Of a stretch of 64,000 nucleotides of DNA, positions 11,835 to 24,900 are shown in pieces. The stretch comes from Mesostigma viride (Eukaryota; Streptophyta; Mesostigmatophyceae; Mesostigmatales; Mesostigmataceae). The stretch is from NCBI GenBank assembly GCA_009746045.1, contig RPFO01000406.1, forward strand, positions 193,501-257,500, given 5' to 3'. The notes under the pieces were generated by a model, which saw only the letters and a program-made list of their open reading frames with translations, was not told the DNA's origin and searched no databases. How positions within the stretch are numbered: position 1 is the first letter of the stretch; each line of letters begins with the position of its first letter. Both the position numbers and the translations under genes were made by a program.

Positions 11835-12779
11835 GGGTCGCGACCTCCTCATGGACAGTCTTGCAGACGGGATGACGAGTTCAGCGCTTGCGCGCGCATC
11901 TCCGCACAGGCAAGACGTGATTCAGCTTGGTGGTCCTCCCTGCATCGACCGTATTGGACAGTTCTGCACGCGAGCACCTCCCGTAGTCGCTGACGACGGC
12001 CGTGATCCATATTTTGGCCTTTGCTCGGCGGTGGCGTTTACAACGCTGTCACATGCTGGCGCGTGCGCGCCCCGCGGATCACTGTTGCGCACCCCAACTG
12101 TTGCGTGCCCGCCACTGTGCATGGTCGCGCGCAACATGTCTGCCACGCGCGTATTATTATCCCAGTTGTGATAAGCATCGTCGCCTGCAACCATGCATCC
12201 GGTAGTATTGGTATCGGTCGACCCCATCAATTGGGTTAATTGTCTTGCATGGCGTTGATTGGTGTGCGCCTCTGATTCGGGTCGCTGGCGGAATTTTATA
12301 TGCTGCCGCGGCCCTGCACTAGCGCGGTCGCCAGGGAGGGCAGCGGTGAGAGGGAAATTAATTGATGGATTTGTGGGAAGTGGGGGAGATTCCAGGAAGG
12401 ATTATGGGGGTTCCTGTTCCTGCTGTTCCAGTCCAGAGATCCAGAGTTTCCAGTCACATTGCCCTCATGGATTGCAACGGGATGGCGACCGCATCCCATC
12501 GGCTATCAAGGAATTGTCCTTGTGTGGCAACGCCGGGGAGAATTGGCTTTACTAACCCGCTGGCGAACAGGGGTTGGGACATAGTATCCCCATGGCCGAT
12601 TTTGTACTATTGTTCTCTATAGCTGACTGCCCAGCCTGGGCAATTGTCGCTTTTGTGTGTTGCTTGTTTTGCTTGCAAGAGCTTCTTTTTTTTCTTGTTT
12701 GTTTGTTTGTGTTAATTGTCTTGTTGCGTGCGCCCCAAGCCTGGACGATATAGCTATCGTCCCCTGGGGAAGGGAGGAG
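11835..12779 (+). other. Chromovirus 3' untranslated region with polypurine tract
   Basis: I see no supported ORF here. The segment ends in a purine-rich run, ggggaagggaggag, directly before the right LTR. That is the expected primer site for plus-strand synthesis. Confidence 0.7.
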
Positions 12780-13380
12780 TGTTACGGCCCAGACCTTTGT
12801 ATGGGCGTAACAATGCCTTCAATAAATAAGTCGAAAGTCATTTGTTATTCGTTTGGGACTTTCGATAGCTCGCTTTCATAGTCCGCCGGACTATAGGACT
12901 CAGTTCGGGACTTATTTGGGAATTTGTCCTAAGTTCGGGACTTGTGTGTGTTTATTTGGTACTTTGTATGTTCCGGACCAGTTATTTTGGGCCTAGCCAG
13001 AAGTACGAGATCTTCTAGGGGCCGGATCGGCCCTAGCTAGACGTCAGACAGAACCTATTGGGGCTTGACGGCAGTATCTGGAAGATCGGCGCGCATGTCG
13101 GCGCGCCTGCACACCAACTTGCCAGCTTGGTAGCGCAGCTAGGTGAAATTGGTCTGTGGACGATGGACTCTCTCTCTTTGGTTTGATGATTAATGAAACG
13201 AGTGTTGACGACTCTCTCAGACCAGGGGGCACTAATCCGGATGCCATTTGCCTCATGACATGCCGTGTTATATAGCTAGATTAATTAATCATGCTATAAG
13301 GCCTAGCTGAGGACAAACCGCTGCTCAGTTAGTCAATTTACTGCGATCTTTGCTTGCTATCGCGGTACGCGGATGCGCGG
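12780..13380 (+). repeat. Chromovirus right LTR, first part (remainder at 21883-21953)
   Basis: This part matches 1909-2515 of the left LTR nearly base for base, with one substitution and a 4-bp insertion near 13020-13038. The copia element interrupts it after cgcgg. The rest of the LTR resumes at 21883 after a second copy of cgcgg. Confidence 0.93.
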
Positions 13381-13835
13381 AGTTAGATGAGATGCTTAGG
13401 CTGACACACGGATTTCCGGCCTGCGCGCCGCGTATTGCCTACCGCGGCTGAGCGGGACACCTCAGTACAGTACGGCAGGGTGTACGGTACTGAGGTGTCA
13501 TGTGGACCGATGTGCGGTTAGTGCCAGACTGTTCCTAGGTGCTAGTTCGACCCGCCAGGTCCGGTGTAGCCGGGCCTGACGGGCCGAGTCTTAGCTGGAT
13601 GCTAGTGACGTGGTCGCATGGCATTGCAGTGTACACTTGTCCACTGGTCGTGTGCTGCAGGTAGCACCGCCATAGGCATATAGGCGTAGCACTGGGGAGT
13701 GCCACAGCACCCGAGTCTGCCCAGTTCCATTCTGAGCCCTCAGCTTTCATCTCTCTCTCATTGTATTATTGTAATACAATCATCATTCGCTCTCAGCTTT
13801 CGCAGTTGTTCGTCGTCCCTAGTCTCCATCCAACT
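13381..13835 (+). repeat. Copia left LTR, 455 bp
   Basis: It is identical by eye to 21423-21877. Near its middle are complementary blocks around cctcagtacagtac and gtacggtactgaggtgtc, which could form a stem. Confidence 0.93.
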
Positions 13836-13879
13836 TGGACTGAAAAGTTCGATATTTTTTTTAAAGCAAAAAAAAAGAT

Positions 13880-16300
13880 ATGGCTTCCAACAACGGCAAC
13901 AACGGCAACAACAACAAGGGGAAGGCGCCTGCCAGGCGCACCTCACCCCGCCTTTCGCCGGAGGGCACGCCCTCCACCACCGATGCGAGGGTGACGCCCA
14001 ACGTCCCTTCCGCACGGTGGTCGCTGACCAACCCAGGCGTCGGGGCCCGCAGGTGGGGCCCGGCGCCCGGGGGATGGCGAGCGGGCGGCCGTTTGCCACT
14101 GGCGGTTTGTCCGCCATGGCACCTGGGGGGCAGGTCCCCCGGGCACGACGTTCACCCGTCGCAGGTGACGGGGGTCGTGAGCGGAGTGATTCCTCCGAGG
14201 AGGATGGCGAGGTGCCGCCTGCGAGGCCTCGGCCTTCGCTTGAGCTTTCGTCGCAGACACCTGCGACGTCTGGCAACCTTTCCGTGGGCCGACAGATGGC
14301 CACCATGGACATTGACCGGTATGGGGAACATGTTCCGCCCCCGGTCATGTTCGGGCGCCCACCCCATTTTCTCCCCCTTGGGGAGGACGACATCCCGGCG
14401 TTCATTGCGGTGAACGGCCGGATCTTGCTCGATCGTTTTCAGTTGCTTCCAGATGAGCAGATACACGCGATAGAGGTTCATCGGGTGCACTCGCTGATCG
14501 AGGGGCGTCTTAGGATGCAGCTCCCACTGGTTCAGGTGGCGGTTTGGCTGTACTGTTTCGCCAATCGGCCGCGGCACAACCCCGGCACTGTTGATCAGTG
14601 GGCGTCCAGGCAGCGCCAGAGAGAGGCGCTGCGCGTGGTCTCCAGACCAGAGATCGCGCTGACTCCGTTGCCAGCGTGGCCCCAAGTCACGCCAGTTGGC
14701 TGGGGCCCGGATAGGCGTGAGGCGGCTGCGATGCCGCCTGCGACGGGGCGCGGGGCGGCAGACGCCCCCAACACGCCCATGGGTGGTGAAGCCACCCAGG
14801 ACCCTCTGGCAGGTCAGAGGGTCCAACCTCAGCCGCAGGCTCCCCCGCCCGCGTGGGGGGCCAGGTGGCTGAGGAGGCCACCGGGGTCGCAGGGACCCCG
14901 GCGGCGACACAAGCGCCCGGGGTCGCAGGGACCCCGGCAGCGACGCCGGCGCCTCCGGCGCTGGCGGGGGATGCAGCCCCCATGGAGGGTGTCACGGGCA
15001 CCTCCAGCGGCTCTGGGGGGCAGGCCCCCTCTAGTCGCACAAGGACAAGTCCCTGGCAGGGCCGGAGGGGCCCCAGGGTCCCACCGCAGCTGGGCAGCAA
15101 CCAGCACTGCTGGAGGGCGACCTGCAAGGTCGCGACTTCATCACCCTGGTGATGAGGCCGTGTGGCGTGCCATACAGACAGCCACAGCCTCCTTCCGTGG
15201 GCTGGCCGACAGGAGCCAGCAGATGCATGTCGCGGAGGCGGGCAGCCTGGTGTGTGCAATCATCACGCACATCCTGGGCCTGCCCAACCTCCAAGAGGGC
15301 ACACGCAGGGTGTGCGACGACCTGCTGCCTGCCCTGCAGGCTCTCCTCTCAGGGAGGAGGGTGCAGGGCAGCAGGGTGCGTCTGGTGCGTTTGCTGGAGC
15401 TCCTACACAACGCCATCCTGAGAGGGGCGGGTAGGTGGCTAACTCTGCCTACCTGGTTGCATCACAATCTTACTAACCCTACTGACGATGACGTGTCCCT
15501 CTCTCCCACCTTCCATGATTGGGAGGAGGCCCGCAGCAGGAGGCGGGAAGTGACACACACTCACACCCCCAACCCACCCCTATGTTGTCTAACCCTCCTA
15601 CACAGCCCATGTTTGCCCATCCTGCTCAGCTCACTCAAGTAGCACTTCCCTCTCAGCAGGTCTCTCCTGTGAATGCTGCAGCAGCAACACCATCTTCTCC
15701 CTCTCCCCCTGCATCCCCCTCTAGGTTGCCCACTTACAATGAAAACCGTCCTGTGGATAGGATTAATGTCAGGGGGCTGCCTGAGGGGTATACTAGGGAG
15801 CAGGGGAATCATGCACTTCTCTCTCTGCAGCTGGCTAGGGAGGAACTGAATGTCAAGAATTGGTTTGGATCTCTCATGCAGGGGGATTTTACCATCAGTC
15901 CTCTTCTCAGATTCAGAATCTCATTCTTGTCTTCCAGCGTAGGTATCCCAAGTGGCAGGACACGCAGGCTAGGGCAGTTTGGGAGGCTTTCATGAAGGAG
16001 CTAACTGACCTCCTCTCCACCCCCTCATCTGTGGACATCTATGGGGCATTCAGGTGGGTAGAGGAATACAGGGTCACATCAGTGGACTATGTGGCTGAGA
16101 CAAAGAAATATGAGCTAGCCATCAAAGCACGTCCTGATGTCCAGCAGCTAGATCACAAGTTCTTGCTGCGTTCCTTCCTTGAGAAACTCAAACTTGACAA
16201 AAACACCTACGCTGCTTGCAACAGGAATGGCAAAGTACTGGGAGGACATGAAGGAGGCATTGGATTATATCAAGCTGGCCTTGGCTCCCCTTAGCCAGGG
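13880..16300 (+). CDS. Copia gag region
   Basis: An ATG at 13880 follows an A-rich leader. The region is Pro/Gly/Ala-rich at first. From about 15650 it becomes capsid-like, with DRINVRGLPEGYTREQ, QARAVWEAFMKEL and FLLRSFLEKLKL. The reading frame is not continuous along the region. Gag would form the particle. Identification rests on position and on the capsid-like composition. Confidence 0.6.
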
Positions 16301-16547
16301 GGCCATGGGCACCTCTGTAAAGAGGGTCAGGGGGGAAGAGAGGGAGGAGGAGGATAGGGAGAGGGAAGACAGGAGCAAGAGACCTGTCACTATGGCAGAA
16401 GTCAAGTCCCTGCTGGGACAAATGTTTAAGGGCAAGGGCAAGGGCAAGGGCAAGGGCAAGGGCAAGGGCAGGGGCTGGGGCAAGGGCAAGGGTAAGGGGC
16501 AGTCTCCCTCCAAGGGGGGCAGCTCCAGCAACAACAACAACAACAGT

Positions 16548-16595
<48 letters not shown>

Positions 16596-19500
16596 AACAA
16601 CAACAACAACAAGAAGCAGGACAAGGAGGACAAGTCTTCTCAGCGGTGCACCCGCTGTGGCATGAAGTACCACCTGCGGCCCACCTGCCGCAAGAACGTG
16701 GACGAGCTGGGGCATTTGGACGTCCTGTGCCACAAGTGCCACGGGCCGCCCCACGGTGACCCCAAGGACTGCAAGCGGCCTCCTTACGGCAAGAAGTGTG
16801 AGTCTCCCTCTCATGCTGGCTTGAGTGTGCCTGCTTCACCTTCTTCTTCTGCATGCCCCACTGTCAGAGCAGTGAGCAGTTCTGGAAAGGTGCTACAGCT
16901 GGTTTCAGAAGATTATGTCTCTAAACCAACCTTCACATCTATGGTTCCCAAGGTGTGCAGAGTGTCCCCAGCAGAGGATGCTCAGATCAGTTTTCAGGAG
17001 CTTGCTTTGCAGTTGCATTTCCTTTATGGGCATGAAGTGAGTGCAGAGGTGGTGGCAGCAGCAATAGGGGGGGCAGCACTCAGACGTGCATGCCAGGTGG
17101 TCAGATCCCACTGCCAGCATTGTCAGTTCAATGCACCCAAACCCCCTAAGTGGCATGTAGCTACCCCACCTAAGAGCAAGGGCAGGGTGGTAGGAGATGT
17201 CTTTCATATCAAAGGACAATCTTACTTGGCACTTAAAGATGCATGGTCAAGGTACACAACCATTGAACCATTACCTGGAATGGACAAGACACAGTTGCTC
17301 AGGGCTCTCTTGATTGCTCAGGCCAGGTACTACCCTGTGGAGGCATTGTTACTGGATCAGCAGTTCACATGTCTTGCCAATGAACCAGGGTGTGAGGCTA
17401 TTGATCTGGCTGGGCTAGAAGATCATGAGAGGCAAGGCATTATTGAAAGGGCCATCAGGTCCATTAAAACCCTTGTAGCCAAAGAAGATGGCAATCTGCT
17501 GGCTGACAGTGGGTCCTATGCTGACAGAGCTCTGTGGTCCACCAGGTTGTGCCAAGTCCTCAACAGGAGGCCACTCATGAAAACCCCACAAGGGGTGGTC
17601 ATTACACCAGATGGATTGCATGCAGGCATTTATCCACCTGAGGTACTAGCCCTCTACAACGCACAGCGAGCACAGACAGCTAGCAGGTTAGCTGTCAAGG
17701 ATGCAAAGCATCCACGTCCCACCTTCAGAGAAGGGGATCAGGTCCTATTCTACAAGGAGTCGGGACTAGGCAAGGTGGGTACCTGGCATGGGCCAGCCAC
17801 CATCCTAAAGTTTAACACCACTGGCAGGACAGTGTTAGTTAAACACAATGACACGGGAAAAATTCACAGGTGTTCACCTCACAGGATGAAATTGTATTTT
17901 CCAACTGTGTCAGACGTGGCAGAGGAGGAAGAGCTGTTGGCCGACAGCCCTGTACAGTTGCCTGGCATCCCAGCGTTGCCCAGTGAGTGGTTGTTTGGAA
18001 CACCCACTGGTGAGTGTGAGAGCCACACCCACTGTGACACCCAGGTCACCCTTGATGATTGCAGGCAGTCACTGCAGGATTGGCCCCCTGCAGCAGAGGG
18101 TCACATTGGCAAAACAGGTGATCAGCAACCTATCACCTCTACAAGTGTGAACATAGCTCAGCCACTAGCTGCACCTTCCAAACGCAGCCTAGCAGACGCT
18201 GTTCGCATTTTACAAGCAGCTCATAGAGCCAAAGCTCAAACTGCTGCAGGATCAGCTAAGGTGGGGAAGGTTGGGCAGAATGACAATAGCCCATTTATGG
18301 TTGCAGTGGACACACAAGCCCAGGTCAGCATTATCAGTGCCCTGGCTGTGCCCCATTTGCCTTTGGAACCTTCACCCTGGCACCATGTGGCTGATTTCTC
18401 AGGGCAGTCATCCCTCAAGGTATTAGGTCAGGTCATGTTGACTATACTCGGTATCCCCACTCCTTTTCAGGTATTGGAAGGTTATAAAGGGAATGCTTTG
18501 TTGGGGGATCCTTTTCTCTGTTACCCTGGTGTCCTCATATCCAGTGATAGACTATCCATCCAGGACATGGGTGGTGTTGATCTGAATCATTTCAAAATTT
18601 CTCTTGAAAAACTTCTTAACACCAACATTGCTTCTGTAAAATTTGCTACACCCAAGTATGCCCCAGGGCAAGAACCCTGTGTGGCAGACCTGGTTCACAA
18701 CCAAAAACTTCATCCCAACTCATTTGGATTGGGCAAGCATGATGTGGCTAAAATGTCTCCTCTTTCTTATGAACAGATAGAGCAAGACTGTCGCACACAC
18801 ATAGGATTCCTAAAATGGGTGGAGGCCTTTAACAAGGCCAGGGAAGAATGGGTAGTGCCAGATCCTCTTAGTCCTTCTCATACTCCCCCTGTCACACCTA
18901 TTGACAAAAAGCCTGCAGGGTGCAAGCACTTGCGCCTGAAGTTTGTGTGTAAACATAAGCCAGCAGCAGATGGGTCAGTCATCTTTCATGCTAGACCTTG
19001 TGTGACAGAGTTCAAGGGCACCACTGATCTGACAGAGGCAGAGTTGTACACGCCAGGCATTCAGCAAACATCCCTAAAAATCTTGCTGTCTGTCTTTGTG
19101 GGTCATCTCAATGATGGGGATGACTATATCTGTAAGGCTACAGACATTAAAAGGGCTTTCCTGAAAGGCTCACCTGAGATAGCACAACAAGTGTGGCATG
19201 GTCAGGTGTACGTAGTCTCCACTCCCAGAGTTTGGGCAAAACACATCCCTCAGCAGTACCTGAAAGCTAACATAGGTGTTGAAGGGCTGCAATCAGCTCC
19301 TCGCATTTTCAGGATGTCAGCTCAGGCTGTGTTTGAAAAGTTAGGGGCTAGATATGATGACATAGACCCTTGCTTCTTTGTGGTCCCACACCCTCATGGC
19401 ATTCTCACCTTTGTGTGGCATGGGGATGATCAGCTGATTGCTGGGCCAAGGCGTGCTGTGGATGATTTTATTCAACAAGTGTCACAGCATTTTGAGATTG

Positions 19501-20357
19501 GCAAGCAAGTAGAGCTGGGCACCACTGCCATAAAATTTTGTGGCACAATGTTACAACTCCAGCAGCATCAAAACCAGTGGGTGTGTGCACTCTACTCTCC
19601 CAATGATTACATGCACAGCTGCTTGGAGGTTTTGCAAACAAAAATCAAACCTGGAGCCTGTCCTACCATTAGAGGCAAGCTGGGGTGGTTGTGCTCAACG
19701 TGTGCACCTCACCTGGCTGTGGTTAGCAGAGTTGATGATGATGTCTTGATGCAAGTAGGTCACAAAGCCATCACCAAAACTCTCCAGGAGGGCCCTCCCC
19801 TTATCTTGCACTCCTTGGATCTCCACAAAACCATTCACATCCAAGCTATGATGGATAGTTCCATGGAGTCCAGGCAGATTACCAAGATGCAGGCAAGGGA
19901 GTCAGGCTTGTATTTTGTGCAGAATGATGATGCACCCTTGTCTCTCATTTCATGGTACAGCCGGTTGCATAGACGCAAGGCTGTCAGCAGCAATGCTGCT
20001 GAGTGCAGGGCAGTGGTGTCAGCAGTGCTTCATGCCAGGTACTTGAATCATGTGCTGGTTTGGTTGCAGATGCAAGCAGGCAGCAATGCTGGGGTGGTGG
20101 CACACTTGCTCACTGACAGTCAGTCAGTCCTCAGTTTCCTTGCTAACCCCTATGCTGTCCACACTGATCTTGACTGGGTGGTCCTGAAACAGGAGTCCAC
20201 CTACTGGGAGTCCACCCGTCACGTGGAGGACAAACACAACGCTGCTGATGCACTCACTAAAGTGCCTCAGCAGGCAGCTGAACAATATCAGCTGTTGTAC
20301 CACTTGATGAACCCCTATGGCAAGCAGGCAACCCTGCCCCATAGGGGGGACGCCTAG
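16179..20357 (+). CDS. Copia pol: Zn knuckle, integrase, protease-like, RT, RNase H
   Basis: This is one open frame of 1,392 codons. First come a Lys/Gly repeat and a long Asn run, then a Cys/His cluster near 16645-16770. An integrase zinc finger (LHFLYGHE with CQHC) and catalytic core follow at about 17000-17480, then an integrase C-terminal part to about 17900. A protease-like block (VAVDTQAQVSII, LLGDPFL) lies after it at about 18295-18520. Copia-type RT follows (LRLKFVCKHK, TDIKRAFLKG, VWHGDDQLIAG), then RNase H ending in the DALTKVP motif. Standard Ty1/copia order has protease before integrase, so the order here is unusual. The frame looks whole. Confidence 0.85.
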
Positions 20358-21422
20358 CAGGGTCCTGTTCACCAGGGCCGCCTAGGTCACCCAGTACCCC
20401 TTGGGCAGGTCCAAGGGGTAGGTTGTGGCTTCCAGCAAGGGGGGTTGGTTGGAGTCTGTTTTCATACATCTGCGTGCCCTATGCCCAATAAAATCTGTTT
20501 TGATTTTCTCAACACCATGGAATTTCGTTATGCACACCTTCATAGGTGGGCATGGGATGTATCTCACACCTTTATTCCCTAGGGCGTATGCCTTGGTGGA
20601 ATGGCCTTGAGCTCAGTGGCTCAGGTGCCCCCATTCAAGTGGAGGGTCAAAGCTCCCTTGACAGGTGGTTACCCAGGACCCCAGTTCACTGTGGATATCC
20701 TGGGCCACCTGGCCTTACTGTTCAGTGGCAGTAAGGCATGGGTGCTGTCATGTTGTCTAGTACAACGTGCTCAGCACAGGTGCAGGATGAAATATTCCTG
20801 TCACCTGTCACCAGGACTTCAGTCACCCATGTGCAGGGCAGGGGTGGCTGGTCTCCCACGTTGTGCAGGTGCAATGTGGCCAGGTCCAGGATGTCATAGT
20901 CCTGTCACCTGTCACTCGGACTTCAGCCCCCTCTGTGCAGGGCAGGGGTGGCTGGTCCTCACATGTTGTGCAGGTACAACATGGACAGTGCAGGGTGCAA
21001 TAAACCTGTCCACTGTCACTCCTCAGGTTGCAGGTAACCTGAGCTCAGTTGACCCAGCCTGGCTGGGTATTTTCTCTCTGAGTGGGCGATGATGATGGAA
21101 CAACATGGAACCTCTTAAACGGTTACCTTGGCATTTTTTTTACAAGGCTCTCTTGGCTGGTGGTGCACTCCCTGGATAGGCAGACAGGCATAGCTATCTC
21201 CCTTGTGAGCTCGCGAGGAGGAGGAACTCCCCGGGCATGTTGAGCTAAACGTGATGCCATCACAAGTATTGCACGAGTTCTGGGGCCCATCTTTTTCAGT
21301 CCAGATGTTGCAGTATGGGTGTCAGTTGCTCAGCACCTCAGTCAGCTTGGAGTCAGTCTCCTAGCTGGGCAGGGTCAGGCTTGAAGTCGCTAGCCTTCAA
21401 CCTGAAAGGAAAACATAATGGG
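20358..21422 (+). repeat. Copia 3' region with degenerate tandem repeats
   Basis: I support no coding region here. Between about 20775 and 21030 a unit of roughly 115 bp recurs two to three times with drift; shared blocks are gtgcagggcaggggtggct and cctgtcacctgtcac. A purine-rich tract just before 21423 primes the plus strand. Confidence 0.6.
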
Positions 21423-21877
21423 AGTTAGATGAGATGCTTAGGCTGACACACGGATTTCCGGCCTGCGCGCCGCGTATTGCCTACCGCGGCTGAGCGGGAC
21501 ACCTCAGTACAGTACGGCAGGGTGTACGGTACTGAGGTGTCATGTGGACCGATGTGCGGTTAGTGCCAGACTGTTCCTAGGTGCTAGTTCGACCCGCCAG
21601 GTCCGGTGTAGCCGGGCCTGACGGGCCGAGTCTTAGCTGGATGCTAGTGACGTGGTCGCATGGCATTGCAGTGTACACTTGTCCACTGGTCGTGTGCTGC
21701 AGGTAGCACCGCCATAGGCATATAGGCGTAGCACTGGGGAGTGCCACAGCACCCGAGTCTGCCCAGTTCCATTCTGAGCCCTCAGCTTTCATCTCTCTCT
21801 CATTGTATTATTGTAATACAATCATCATTCGCTCTCAGCTTTCGCAGTTGTTCGTCGTCCCTAGTCTCCATCCAACT
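21423..21877 (+). repeat. Copia right LTR, 455 bp
   Basis: It is identical by eye to 13381-13835. The target duplication cgcgg follows at 21878-21882, and the chromovirus LTR resumes after it. Confidence 0.93.
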
Positions 21878-21882
21878 CGCGG

Positions 21883-21953
21883 CTATGCCGGCTTATTAAA
21901 CTGCACCTTATACTAGATTAGATCTTTCGCACCGTCCGGCACAGGACGTAACA
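21883..21953 (+). repeat. Chromovirus right LTR, final part
   Basis: It matches the last 71 bases of the left LTR and ends GTAACA. The duplication ccacc at 21954-21958 follows and pairs with 1904-1908. Confidence 0.93.
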
Positions 21954-24900
21954 CCACCCTTGGCGGATTTCTTGGTAGCAACGTGCTGCACCTCCTCCTC
22001 CTCCTCCTCCTCCTCCCCTCCTCCTCCTCAGCATCGTCGTCGTCCTCCTCCTCCTCCTCCTCCTCCTCCTCAGCATCGTCGTCCGAATCAGCCACTGCCA
22101 CAACTTGCTTACGAAGCTGCTTCTTCGGTACCTGAGAAATGGCCAGAGTCGGCGGGGGAACCCGAAGCTGCTTCTTCGGTACCTGAGAACTGGGCAGAGG
22201 CGCCGGGGTGGGCAGAGTCGCCGGGGGAACCCGAAGCTGCTTCTTCGGAACCTGAAAAACGGACTGTGGCGCGGCAGGCTTGGAAGGCCCACCTCCATCA
22301 TCCTCAGCAAGTGACACGACTGCCCGTCGAGTCACTTGAGAAGCGGGCTTCTTCGCCGCAGGCGGATCCGCATCACCTTCAGGCCCTGTCATCTGTTCGG
22401 CCTGCTGCGTTCTCACCTCGATGGGGGTCTCTCCGCGGGTAGACCCTCCTGCCGGACCTCCATCCCCTCCCTCCAACAACTGTTGGTCATCCCTCTCCAC
22501 CACGGCTGACGAAGCCCCCCCAGCTTCGTGGGAAGCTTTTCGCTTCTTCGCCCTTCCGAGCCTAGGCCCCCCATCACCTTCCCCCCGTTCAAGCCGCTCC
22601 CACAATTCACTCCCAGTCCCGATCCTTTCCACTATCTCTTGAAACCCCTTAATCTCCGTCTCGGTACCAAACACGATCACCATCGGTTCGAACCTGGAGA
22701 AAAACTCTTGGGCGCAAGCCTTCAGCACATGATCGTAGATCCCCCCCGGTTCGGGAATGTACGATTCTGGCGGGCAAGGACCGTACGACCACCACCCTCT
22801 CTGAAAGTTACTCCACTTATCACCCCAAATGTTCGCCAAGTTCAGCAGGCTCAGGCACGGAAGGGACCTGCCCAAGGGAAAGGGGCGGGCTGAAGCTGAG
22901 GCAACCTCGCCTGCCACCTGCTTGACGAGCGACTTGTCATCATCATCACCGTCTAGTTCCTGACAGCAAAACCAGACCCGGCGACGGCCCCAGTCGATAC
23001 TCTGCCAGTTATACACAACGTCCCACTCCTCCTCCTCCTTCTCCTCCTCCTCCTTCTTCTCGTCCGTCTCCTTCCCCTTCCCCTTCCCCTTCCCCTTCTC
23101 CAGCCCCTTCACCGGCCCCTTCATCGCCGCCTCCTTCACCCCCCCTTCGAGTAATCCAACTTTTTTAGCGTACTTCCTGAACGCTTCCGGAGCCAAAAGT
23201 GCCAAACCCACCGTCTTGTCCTCGCTCTCTTTTAGCAGAATCTCCTGAAAGTCGATCTTGCCACTCTGAGATCCTTTCTCGGAATCCTCAGATGTGCGGC
23301 GTGTTTTTTGGCTTTAAGAAGGTAGGCGATGTTCCTCGTTATGATGACGGCCACATCCCAAAATTCCCGGTATCTGGCCACAATCTCCTTCCTGCCGACC
23401 GGCCGAGGAGAGGATGGAGATTGAAGACGAGTTCGAAAATATGAGACGCCACAAACTCCTTGCCCTTTGCGTCCTTGCATTGCGCTTCCAGCGTCACATC
23501 CTCCTTGAATCTGGCGCAAATGGTCAGCCGCAGGCACTCCAGCACATCCTTGGCGAACTCCACCAACTTGGTGAGCTTTTCCGGTCCAACCTGGCAGCTC
23601 ATGATGCAATCGATCACGGCGTCCATCATAGGAAGGCTGGCCAAGTTCCTGAAAGCGGTCCAAGAGACCTTCTGGCCTTTCTTCTCCCCCTCTGCATTCG
23701 CGAATTTGCACCTTTGCATCATCACCTCCTCAGGCGCGGGTTTCGTTGAGGCAGGATCATCAGTCTGCTCCTGTGTCAGACGGAGAAACGTGTTGGCCAG
23801 CGTGCGACTGTAAGCGGAATGCACTGAAGCAATGCTGTGGGCCGGCTTTTTCTTTCCTTCTGCTTCCTCCTCGTGTACATCCACCGCTGCCGGCTCCACA
23901 TTCCCTTCCCTTCCCCCCGCTTGCCGCATAGCCGGGAGGATGTACGTGAGCAGATTGGTATAGTGGCCATCCGCAATATAGTGGCCCTTCCCACGCGTGA
24001 CTTTGCCGTGTAGATATAGCTTGTTGTAGTTCCACACGTCAAGCAACGCCTGGCCCAGCGTACGATCCGCCACGGCTAAGTCCTCCGAATTCGCCCCCTT
24101 GGCGATGTCGAACAGCTTCTCCAGCTTGCCGGTCAGCACCGCCTGCGACATCAATTAACATCGAGCGAGCAACGACAAAACTCAGTCATAAAAGGCGAGG
24201 GGTATAGCTGCGGATAGACCCTAACAAAATTCGAAAAAGAAACGGCCGACAATACGCAACGAAAATTCCAACAAAAAAAAGGAGAGGGTCTAGCTGCAGC
24301 GAGACCCTCGCAAAAAACTTGAAGCGCACACAAAAAACAACCACGAAAATTCCGAGGGTCTACCCGCAGCTAGACCCTGCCAAAATAGATAGCTTACATC
24401 TTCTTTTGCCTTAGGTAGATTTCGCTGCTCACTCCACGACGGGAGCAGGTCGCCACCCTTGAGAAGAATGACATTCGTACCCATGTAACCACCACGGAAT
24501 TTCCGCAACAGGTCCTGGAATGCGTGCTCCGCCTCCTTAGGAGTATTTGCGAAATTGGACTCCGCCCCACCCTCGCACATCATTGCCCGAACCTCTCCCC
24601 ACCCGCCATCCGGCCCCCTGAGAAACGACTTTAACCCCTTAAAGTAGTGGTTCCCATCCACCACCGCGTACCGGAGAACCAGATACGGTACCGGTACCCG
24701 TTCCTCAAAAAATTTCGGATCGTAGGACTTCATCGCAGTATTGCACAGCAGGTTGAAACACCCGACTGCCCTGGATGTCCTGAGGCAAAACTGCTTCCAC
24801 CTCGTCCACCTGGCGTAGGTACGCCACTCAAGTCCTCTCGCGAGGAAAGAGGTGGTGGACTCCGTGTTAAGCCACACGTCGACTTCAGTATCCGAAAGGG

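Larger units (their letters stand above)
13381..21877 (+). mobile_element. Ty1/copia-like element inserted in the chromovirus right LTR
   Basis: Two 455-bp LTRs (13381-13835 and 21423-21877) look identical, and a 5-bp duplication cgcgg flanks the element (13376-13380 and 21878-21882). The LTR ends read AGTTAG and CCAACT rather than the usual TG and CA. A purine-rich tract precedes the right LTR. The internal part holds gag and a pol ORF of 1,392 codons. With LTRs this alike it is the youngest datable layer of the nest. It has at most a few breaks, in the gag region. Confidence 0.9.
1909..21953 (+). mobile_element. Chromovirus (Ty3/gypsy with chromodomain), nested in the giant transposon
   Basis: It starts TGTTAC and ends GTAACA, flanked by the 5-bp repeat ccacc (1904-1908 and 21954-21958). 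The left LTR is 1909-2576. The right LTR starts at 12780 and is split by a copia element at 13381-21877; its remainder is 21883-21953. Parts in order are an RNase H1-type hybrid-binding ORF, gag, protease, reverse transcriptase, RNase H, integrase, chromodomain and one extra ORF. A purine-rich tract precedes the right LTR at about 12764-12779. The two LTRs differ at about one base and one 4-bp indel over the parts I compared, so the insertion is recent. The coding region carries a few breaks. It lies in an exon of the minus-strand gene. Confidence 0.92.
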
